Below, piece by piece: positions 1 to 4,881 of a DNA stretch of 10,248 nt (position 1 is its first letter; the number at the start of each line of letters is the position of its first letter). The notes under the pieces are model-generated. The model saw only the letters and a program-made list of their open reading frames with translations. It was not told the origin of the DNA and ran no database searches. Location: assembly GCA_031257955.1 (NCBI GenBank), contig JAIRNQ010000266.1, positions 1 to 10,248 of the forward strand, read 5' to 3'. The position numbers and the translations under genes were made by a program. The stretch is from Deltaproteobacteria bacterium (GTDB lineage Bacteria > Desulfobacterota > Desulfarculia > Adiutricales > Adiutricaceae).

Positions 1-209
1 ATAAGCCACTAGACGCCGATCCCAAGACGAAGACGGTGGAACGGCTGGAGGCGGAACGCCAGAAGCTTTTGAGCGATGGGATGGACGAGGCCAAAAATCA
101 GATGGCCTTCAGAAGATACGTTGACAAATACGCTCAGGAGTACGAGACCGTGAAAAAAGTGGCCGTGGCCATAGTAGGCAAAACGGACGTGGCCATTGAG
201 ATTTACTGA
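1..209 (+). CDS. C-terminal end of a PD-(D/E)XK nuclease-like / AAA-ATPase family protein (5' truncated)
   Basis: An open frame enters from the left edge (first full codon at position 3) and ends at TGA 207-209, giving about 68 C-terminal residues; no start lies in the window. The residues form a charged helix (DPKTKTVERLEAERQKLL), a stretch with DEAKNQM and RYVDKYAQEYETV, and a hydrophobic strand KKVAVAIVGKTDVAIEIY at the very end. From memory, this order (helix containing DEA..QI/M, then Y..KY, then a terminal strand with VG) matches the tail of AAA-ATPase-like proteins carrying a PD-(D/E)XK nuclease fold (DUF1703 type). The catalytic part lies outside the window, so no active site can be checked. 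Such genes are often multicopy in accessory DNA, which fits the adjoining IS remnant. I am confident it is coding and less sure of the family. Confidence 0.6.
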   Translation, partial: KPLDADPKTKTVERLEAERQKLLSDGMDEAKNQMAFRRYVDKYAQEYETVKKVAVAIVGKTDVAIEIY

Positions 210-244
210 CGCCCTCGGCGGTTCGATGATAAGGCCGTGAACTC

Positions 245-305
245 TTACAGCCACGCGTTGCAATTTTGAGAGCCACGAGTATCCGAAAATAGAACCACTT
301 GTTGG
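245..305. repeat. Three degenerate 21-22 bp repeats, possible end of an IS21-family element
   Basis: The motif CCAC-N2-GT recurs three times with almost constant spacing: CCACGCGT at 251, CCACGAGT at 273 and CCACTTGT at 294, each preceded by an A/T-rich TT/AG stretch. Multiple short transposase-binding repeats near each tip are typical of IS21-family ends. This cluster sits about 100 bp beyond the stop codon of the antisense istB remnant, where that end would be expected. No target-site duplication or exact tip could be fixed, so the boundaries are approximate. Confidence 0.4.
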
Positions 306-344
306 CGAATACGAGCTATATATATCCATAAATAGATCCACTAG

Positions 345-391
345 CTAAATAATAAGAACCATTTATTGTCTAATAAGAGATACTTATTTAG
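345..391. other. AT-rich inverted repeat
   Basis: CTAAATAA (345-352) is complementary to TTATTTAG (384-391) across a 31-base AT-rich loop. It lies between the putative IS end repeats and the istB remnant. No T-tract or promoter pair makes a clear regulatory reading possible. Confidence 0.25.
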
Positions 392-403
392 TTTCTTCTC
401 AAA

Positions 404-598
404 CTATTTGGCAAGGGATAAAAATATCCGCCAGTAGGCGGCTTGAGGGTATTCAGGCGTTTTTCTCTTGAAGCTATTTTTCTGGCGCATCGAGTCAGAG
501 GATATCAGCAGCTCATACGAATTGTGAATGATCCTGTCCAGGATCGCGTCGGCTACACAACCCTCGCCAAGCATCGAGTGCCAGCCCCCGGCGCGGGA
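404..598 (-). pseudogene. istB: istB remnant: C-terminus of an IS21-family transposition ATPase
   Basis: Read on the minus strand, this stretch encodes WHSMLGEGCVADAILDRII followed by HNSYELLISSDSMRQ, a basic tail (KNSFKRKTPEYPQAA) and a stop at 404-406. The W-H-x(3)-G-[ED]-x(3)-ADAILDR-[IL]-[IV]-H-N pattern and the later S-M-R are hallmarks of the IstB C-terminus. Upstream, similarity fades near 600 (the preceding residues SRAGG still resemble the usual S-x-AGW lead-in). An in-frame stop occurs at 668-670, and neither the Walker motifs nor an istA partner is present. IstB normally remodels target DNA and stimulates the IstA transposase. With only about 65 of roughly 250 residues left, this copy cannot be functional. 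The plus-strand frame over 528-791 is its antisense shadow. Confidence 0.8.
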
Positions 599-836
599 AG
601 CGGATGGGACTAACGCCAGGCAGGAAATTCTTACGTTTGTCGCGACTAAAACCGCTAAATTTTTAATCTACAACCTTTTTTCTCTTTTGTGGCCCCAGTA
701 CTTTAGCGTTAGCGAGAGGCGATCTGGCGAGGCGAGAAACAGCCACTCCCCGTTGCCCGAAATTACGGGTAACGGTTGGACTGGTTGTTAAAAACCTTTG
801 GTTGAAGTTGATGGCGGAAAAAATGGCTTGAGATTT

Positions 837-853
837 TTGGCAAGGAAATTGCT
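837..853 (+). promoter_or_regulatory. Sigma-54 (RpoN) type -24/-12 promoter
   Basis: TTGGCAAGGAAATTGCT agrees with the sigma-54 consensus YTGGCACGRNNNTTGCW at every defined position except one (A in place of the C after TGGCA). The invariant GG (839-840) and GC (851-852) have exactly 10 bases between them. Transcription would begin near 864 and read into the gene starting at 979 with a leader of about 115 bases. Such promoters need an enhancer-binding activator and commonly drive flagellar and other regulated genes. No upstream activator site was recognised. Confidence 0.6.
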
Positions 854-873
854 TCTATGACTTCCGAACTAAA

Positions 874-903
874 CGACCCGTCGCCGATGCCGTTTCCGGG
901 TCG
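874..903 (+). other. Leader hairpin 1 upstream of the flagellin-like gene
   Basis: CGACCCG (874-880) pairs with CGGGTCG (897-903) around a 16-base loop. It would form near the 5' end of the transcript expected from the sigma-54-like promoter. It has no T-tract, so it is more likely leader structure than a terminator. Confidence 0.3.
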
Positions 904-928
904 GCTAAATGGCGGTCGCCGGAAATTA

Positions 929-960
929 ACGGCTTCCTTGGGGGAAAGACCGGAAGCGTT
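929..960 (+). promoter_or_regulatory. Leader hairpin 2 just before the Shine-Dalgarno of the flagellin-like gene
   Basis: AACGGCTTCC on the left pairs with GGAAGCGTT (952-960) as a 9-bp stem with one bulged G. It ends 7 bases before the ribosome site GGGAGG (968-973), which stays single-stranded in this fold. It could stabilise the mRNA or position the ribosome site; this is inference from complementarity only. Confidence 0.3.
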
Positions 961-978
961 AAAAACAGGGAGGTTTTC

Positions 979-1644
979 ATGGACAGCGATAATGGGTGGG
1001 ATTTAGAGGGCGGCGGTTGCCCGGACCTAAACCACTACGAGATAGTGGCTAGAATCATGGCCAATGAACTGTCGACTTTGGAATTGGCGTCGGAACCGTT
1101 GGACGTGGCGGAGACTATAGAAACTTTGAGCGAAGAGATGAACCAGATGCCCCAGATAATCTCCGACTGTCGCATGGCCGTGGAGGTTTTTAACGAGTTG
1201 GACGTCACTTTGGACCGCATGTATTCCTTGGCCGATAGGGCCAGCGAATCAAATGAGGCCGACGAAGCCCTCCGGGTCGGTCTGGACGAAGAGTTTTCCG
1301 GCTATTCCCATATCGTGGCTCGCATGGCCGGGGCCGACGACTTTGACGGGCCTAGCCTGTCGCTTCGAACCAGGGGCGACGCCCTTGTGGCCAGAAAGAT
1401 CCTGGGCTGCCTGTCACAGGCCAGACACGACTTTTCAAAGCGGGTCTTTGATCAACGCCGGCGAATCGATGGAACCATGACCGAAGCCATAGAGTTGCTT
1501 AGCCGTCTCTTGCGTGAGGTTGAAAATATTACCTACCAAACCAGGGACGGGTTAACCGAGCTGGTCGCCCACTTGCAATCCTTAAGCGGCGAGTATGAAG
1601 AATATAACTTGGCCAGCCTGCAAAAGCCCATATACGTTAACTGA
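979..1644 (+). CDS. Flagellin D1-like helical protein of unknown function
   Basis: The 221-residue acidic product starts at ATG 979, five bases after a strong GGGAGG. It has no signal peptide or membrane segment. Residues about 68-128 follow the flagellin D1 pattern: AVEVFNELDVTLDRMYSLAD, then RASESNEADEALRVGLDEEF, then IVARM and DDFDGPSL. In flagellins the matching series is (A)L.xI...L.RM.ELA.QA..G..(S)D..(R)..L..E...L..EI.RIA..T.FNG..L. The D1 core therefore seems present, but the flagellin N-terminal start (M..IN.N..S) and C-terminal D0 helix are absent. The last 65 residues look like a long heptad-rich helix. It could be a flagellar accessory protein, a diverged export substrate or a filament-capping/adaptor protein. 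The sigma-54-like promoter supports a motility-type regulon. No other flagellar gene is nearby, and similarity to general coiled coils cannot be excluded. Confidence 0.8.
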   Translation: MDSDNGWDLEGGGCPDLNHYEIVARIMANELSTLELASEPLDVAETIETLSEEMNQMPQIISDCRMAVEVFNELDVTLDRMYSLADRASESNEADEALRVGLDEEFSGYSHIVARMAGADDFDGPSLSLRTRGDALVARKILGCLSQARHDFSKRVFDQRRRIDGTMTEAIELLSRLLREVENITYQTRDGLTELVAHLQSLSGEYEEYNLASLQKPIYVN

Positions 1645-1780
1645 TTAGGCCTTTGGCCCTTTAGTCTTTTGGTGGGCGGCTTCCCTGGCCGAGACTTAAC
1701 CGATCGAAAGCCTGGGCGGTCCGTTTCGGGCCCAAAATTAGTGGCAATAATCGCGCCGGCGTGGCCTAGCGCCTATCCTT

Positions 1781-1812
1781 CGGCCCCATGGGAATCATCT
1801 TCCATGGGGCCG
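1781..1812. terminator. Stem-loop between convergent genes, probable terminator
   Basis: CGGCCCCATGG (1781-1791) and CCATGGGGCCG (1802-1812) form a perfect 11-bp stem with a 10-base loop. It lies 24 bases beyond the ATPase stop codon of the minus-strand importer and 137 bases after the plus-strand flagellin-like gene. Neither side has a good T-tract (weak GGTTTATT on the plus side). It may protect 3' ends or assist termination rather than act as a classic intrinsic terminator. Confidence 0.45.
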
Positions 1813-1835
1813 CGGTTTATTGGGGCCGGTAAGGT

Positions 1836-2579
1836 TTAGGACATGGCCAAGTTGATTGGTTGGCCAGTAAAGCGCACGGTTTCAAGGCGGCCTGGGAGGA
1901 GGGCGGGGAGGGTCTCCGGGGCCCAGTGACCGGATATTACGGCGGCCGCGCCGTTATTGGCCTTATAGGCCACCAAAGACGCGATGGTTTCGTGCCAGCG
2001 TTTGTCCAGGAAGGCGAAAGGCTCGTCCAGTATCAACAGGGAACGCCCGGCGGCCATGGTCCTGGCCAGGGCCAATCTACGTTTCATGCCCCCGCTCAAG
2101 GCCCGGGGAAATTTATCCGGGGGAAGCTCGAAAGTATCCAACCAACGCTCGGCACGCAGCCGGGCCTCCTCAGCCGGTAGGGCCTTTGGTAGGATATAGG
2201 TGACATTGTCGAGGGCGTTTAACCAGGGAATTAAGAGATTATCCTGAAACAAAATCGAGGGCGGTGTTTTGAGGGTGACCCGGCCGGAATCCGCTTTAGT
2301 CAGGCCGGCCATGATCTCCAGCAAGGTGGTTTTGCCCACCCCGGAAGGCCCAAGTAGGCACAGAACGCCTCCTACCCGGACTTTCAGGCTGGCCTTTTCG
2401 ATGACCGTCAGTTCTCCGAAACACTTAGAGACCTCGGAGAGCTCCAACAAAACGGGCCGATCTTCGCTTGGCCTAATGGATGGGTTCGATAGAGGGGAAG
2501 CGTCCGGCCGGGGAGATGGACCCGACTGAGGGGACGGGTCCGGCCGGGGGGATGGTGTTTGGCGTTCGTTTTCGGTCAT
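1836..2579 (-). CDS. ABC transporter ATP-binding protein, NitT/TauT (SsuB/TauB) type
   Basis: The 247-residue product hydrolyses ATP to power the importer encoded just upstream. All core motifs are intact: Walker A GPSGVGKTT (77-85), Q-loop Q112 in SILFQD, signature LSGGM (161-165), Walker B LLILDEP (181-187), D-loop FLD (190-192) and switch histidine H218 in ISGH. The signature LSGGMKRRLALAR and LIPWLNALDNV after the Q-loop resemble the nitrate/sulfonate/taurine importer ATPases. ATG 2577-2579 overlaps the permease stop as ATGA, indicating translational coupling. About 40 extra residues, rich in Pro, Ser, Asp and Arg (PSPRPDPSPQSGPSPRPD), precede the catalytic domain; the family normally starts near VLLELSEV. 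The transported substrate cannot be told from the sequence. Confidence 0.9.
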   Translation of the reverse strand: MTENERQTPSPRPDPSPQSGPSPRPDASPLSNPSIRPSEDRPVLLELSEVSKCFGELTVIEKASLKVRVGGVLCLLGPSGVGKTTLLEIMAGLTKADSGRVTLKTPPSILFQDNLLIPWLNALDNVTYILPKALPAEEARLRAERWLDTFELPPDKFPRALSGGMKRRLALARTMAAGRSLLILDEPFAFLDKRWHETIASLVAYKANNGAAAVISGHWAPETLPALLPGRLETVRFTGQPINLAMS

Positions 2580-3649
2580 GGGTTGGCAGCGCCCCTAGCC
2601 GCCAAACCGGCCGCCTTGCGCCTCAAGGGAGTAATTACGGCAGCTTCTAGGGTTAGCCCCAAGACAATCAAGGCCAGGGTCCATGCCTGAAGGTCTTCCA
2701 TATGGAGCCCTTGGTAACTAAGGTATATCTTGGCGCCAACGCCGGTATGGCTTCCTAAAAATTCGGCCACGGCCGCCGCTTTCCAACCCGTGGCCAGAAC
2801 GGCGGAAAGCCCGGCCAACCAAAAGGGGGCTATGCCTGGTAGGATAAACAGGTGCCAGACCCTGGTCGCCGGAACGTCATATAGTTTGCCCATGGCCAGG
2901 ATCCGCGGCTCCAGACCCATGACCCCCTGGGCAGTGTTGCTGAATACGAAAGGTAGCGTGGCCGCGAAGACAGTGGCCACCGGTACCAGCGAGCCAGTCC
3001 CGGCCCAAACCATAACGATGGTAACCCAGACTATAGGCGGGCAGGCTTGAAGGCTGGCCACCAGCGGGGCGGTTATCCTTAAGGCCCATCCGGCCCGACC
3101 GGCAGCGAGTCCCAAAAGCCCACCGACCAAGTTGGCCAAGAGAACCCCGACTAGGGCCCGTAAGACTGTCTGGGCCATGTCAACGAAAAGGGTCCCCTGG
3201 AAGGCCAACTTGGCCAAGGTTTTGAGCACGGCCAGGGGACCTGGGGCCAGGGCCGCTCCAAACAGGAGACTGGAAAGGAAAAGCAGTAAGGCCCAAAGGC
3301 CCAGGGCGATCAGATAAGGGCTTAAGGCTTGGATAAGGGATAGCTTTGAGGGATTTCCGAAAAGACCGTCCCGGCCTATCTGGCTGGGTCGGTCAGGCAG
3401 GGCAAAGGGTGGTTCTGACTCGCCCGCTTCGGTTTTAAGGTCGCCTTCGGGGTCAAAGTACGTGTCGCGTAAAAGGCCCGCATCGGCTTCAAGGCCAGCT
3501 ATTGGCGCAGGGTCAGCTTCGGGCGTAAGGCCGGCTATTGGCGCAGGGTCAGCTTCGGGCGTAAGGCTAGCTATTGGCGCAGGGTCAGCTGTGGGTGTAA
3601 GGCCCCCTTCGGGTTTCAAGTCCGAAGGGGGTTCCGGGTTATTGGGCAT
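2576..3649 (-). CDS. ABC transporter permease, NitT/TauT (SsuC/TauC) type, with repeat-bearing N-terminal extension
   Basis: This is the inner-membrane channel of the importer, 357 residues against the usual 250-280. Residues from about 107 on carry about six hydrophobic segments, starting with LSPYLIALGLWALLLFLSSL. The binding-protein-dependent permease coupling (EAA-type) loop appears as NTAQGVMGLEPRILAMGKLY followed by DVPATRVWHLFILPGIAP, the loop that docks to the ATPase. The first roughly 100 residues are a hydrophilic Pro/Ala/Asp-rich tail containing three tandem 12-residue units (LTPEADPAPIAG-like) encoded by a 36-bp DNA repeat. ATG 3649 lies inside the last codons of the substrate-binding gene (11-base overlap), and the 3' end overlaps the ATPase start by 4 bases. 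The three genes are therefore one tightly coupled operon. The tail's role is unknown. Confidence 0.9.
   Translation of the reverse strand: MPNNPEPPSDLKPEGGLTPTADPAPIASLTPEADPAPIAGLTPEADPAPIAGLEADAGLLRDTYFDPEGDLKTEAGESEPPFALPDRPSQIGRDGLFGNPSKLSLIQALSPYLIALGLWALLLFLSSLLFGAALAPGPLAVLKTLAKLAFQGTLFVDMAQTVLRALVGVLLANLVGGLLGLAAGRAGWALRITAPLVASLQACPPIVWVTIVMVWAGTGSLVPVATVFAATLPFVFSNTAQGVMGLEPRILAMGKLYDVPATRVWHLFILPGIAPFWLAGLSAVLATGWKAAAVAEFLGSHTGVGAKIYLSYQGLHMEDLQAWTLALIVLGLTLEAAVITPLRRKAAGLAARGAANP
3493..3600 (-). repeat. 36-bp in-frame tandem repeat, three copies, in the permease N-terminus
   Basis: Units at 3493-3528, 3529-3564 and 3565-3600 are nearly identical. The first two differ at a single base; the third has a few changes, mostly at its right end. 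Each codes 12 residues of a Pro/Ala/Asp-rich segment. Because 36 is a multiple of 3, copy number can vary without breaking the frame. Confidence 0.9.
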
Positions 3650-4799
3650 TGGCCGAACCGGCTTCAGGTTGGCCCGGCGAAGGGCTTTCGGTGGGCTGGC
3701 CGGCTTTGGGCGATCCAGGGTTCTGGTCCCAGAAAAAGCTTTGAGGAAAGGTGCCCCCAGTTTCGAACAGATCCGGCGCGGCTAAAAGCAAAAAATCCAT
3801 TATCCGGTCTTTGGCTTCGCTAGAGTTTTGAAACCTCAGCGGTTCAAGGGTGAGGGAGGCTTCCAATACCTCTTGGCCAACGGCCCCTATGACCTCGGGC
3901 GGAAACAACTCGATTTTGGCCGAGACGGGTTTACCTTCCAGATCTTTGACGGTGGCGGCCATTAAGGCGACCAATTCTGTGGCGTCATTGGGACGCCTTT
4001 CAAGAAAGGCCCGGTTAACGGCCACTCCGGCCTGGGGTAGGTAGCCGTCGCCACCAAAATTCTTCGAATATTCCTCCTCCAGCGAGCCAATAATCTTGAG
4101 CTTTGGGTCTTTGGAAACGGCCATGCTGGCCATGGGTTCTGGCATGAGGCCGATTAGCCTTTGTCCTCTCATAAGTTCAAGTATTAGCTGCTGGGGCGGT
4201 AGCCCCTCGCTGGGAAAGGCCCCATAAACGTCTTTCAGCTCTTCCAGTAGACCAGCTTGAGGGCTGTTCTGGGGGCTGGCGGTAACGGTCAACTTGTTTT
4301 CGGCGGCGGCCTTCAGAAGCTCGCCGACATCGGTCGGGTAAGCCGGCTCTTGGCCTTTGGCCAAAGGCAATGGTGAAGATATGAAGTAAAACTTGCGCCA
4401 AACCGTCACGGCTACCAAACTTACTGGGGCGCCTCGGGAGGCGGCCCTGGCCAGTGTCTCCAAATGGCCGACCCAAACGTCTCCCTTGCCGGCTAAGACC
4501 AAGGCCCTTAAGTCCTCGAGGTTTTTCCAGTACTCAACCTTAACCTCGGCCCCTTCCGGCCAGCCACGCTTTAGGGCCCCCAAAAGGGGAAGCTGGGCCG
4601 TGGTGGCCGTTATGGCCGTGTAGACGGTCAGCTTATCCTCCGGGGCCCCTTGGGTGCCGGTTTCCGCTTGATCCCGTTCCTGGGCCGGGGCTTGTCCCTG
4701 GGCCTGGGCCAGCGATGGGCCAGACCAAAAGAGTGCCGCCATGGATAAGACTAAGCCCAGAACCATGGGGGCCGTGTAAATTTTAATTCTTGGTATCAT
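3639..4799 (-). CDS. ABC transporter substrate-binding protein, NitT/TauT (SsuA/NMT1-like) type
   Basis: Periplasmic binding protein of the importer, about 386 residues. The start is ATG 4799 or the adjacent ATG 4802; GAGG at 4805-4808 lies five bases before 4799, the better fit, and an upstream TTG at 4814 is unlikely. The N-terminus is a Sec signal peptide (basic MIPRIK, hydrophobic VLGLVLSMAALFWS, then SLA-QA as probable cleavage site) without a lipobox cysteine. The mature domain shows the SsuA/NMT1 layout: opening strand DKLTVYTAITATTAQLPLLG, GKGDVWVGHLETLARAASRG with the family's 'G..D...G......A...G' pattern, LIGLMPEPMASMA in the hinge-crossing region, and QAGVAVNRAFLERRP. Low-complexity linkers follow the signal peptide (Gln/Ala/Glu-rich) and occupy the C-terminus (SPKAGQPTESPSPGQPEAG). 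The family binds anions such as sulfonates or nitrate, or thiamine precursors; the ligand here is not predictable. Confidence 0.88.
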   Translation of the reverse strand: MIPRIKIYTAPMVLGLVLSMAALFWSGPSLAQAQGQAPAQERDQAETGTQGAPEDKLTVYTAITATTAQLPLLGALKRGWPEGAEVKVEYWKNLEDLRALVLAGKGDVWVGHLETLARAASRGAPVSLVAVTVWRKFYFISSPLPLAKGQEPAYPTDVGELLKAAAENKLTVTASPQNSPQAGLLEELKDVYGAFPSEGLPPQQLILELMRGQRLIGLMPEPMASMAVSKDPKLKIIGSLEEEYSKNFGGDGYLPQAGVAVNRAFLERRPNDATELVALMAATVKDLEGKPVSAKIELFPPEVIGAVGQEVLEASLTLEPLRFQNSSEAKDRIMDFLLLAAPDLFETGGTFPQSFFWDQNPGSPKAGQPTESPSPGQPEAGSANAQ

Positions 4800-4822
4800 C
4801 ATTACCTCAAACAATTTGAGTT

Positions 4823-4881
4823 AAAAAAATTGTTAGCCAACCGGTTAAGCCCCGAAAAGATGTAGTTTCCGGGTTGGGCTT
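4823..4881 (-). terminator. Terminator-like structure after mutL
   Basis: On the minus strand, directly after the mutL stop, AAGCCC/GGGCTT (4876-4881 and 4847-4852) can pair. A larger alternative stem pairs AGCC(C)AACC(C)GG with CCGGTTGGCT, with two bulged C residues. The larger stem ends five bases before a run of seven T residues (minus strand 4829-4823). This would separate mutL from the importer operon, whose first codon begins about 25 bases further on. The bulges weaken the call, and read-through is possible. Confidence 0.4.

Noticed and set aside
9..341. Minus-strand open frame of 110 codons
   Set aside because: It is antisense to the nuclease-like gene tail and the IS end repeats, has no family resemblance and no ribosome site.
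528..791. Plus-strand open frame of 87 codons
   Set aside because: Its first part is the reverse complement of the istB remnant; the rest is low-quality spacer sequence with no recognisable protein.
870..890. Sigma-28-like TAAA ... GCCGAT before the flagellin-like gene
   Set aside because: Only 9 bases separate the two boxes where about 15 are needed; the sigma-54-type site just upstream is much better.
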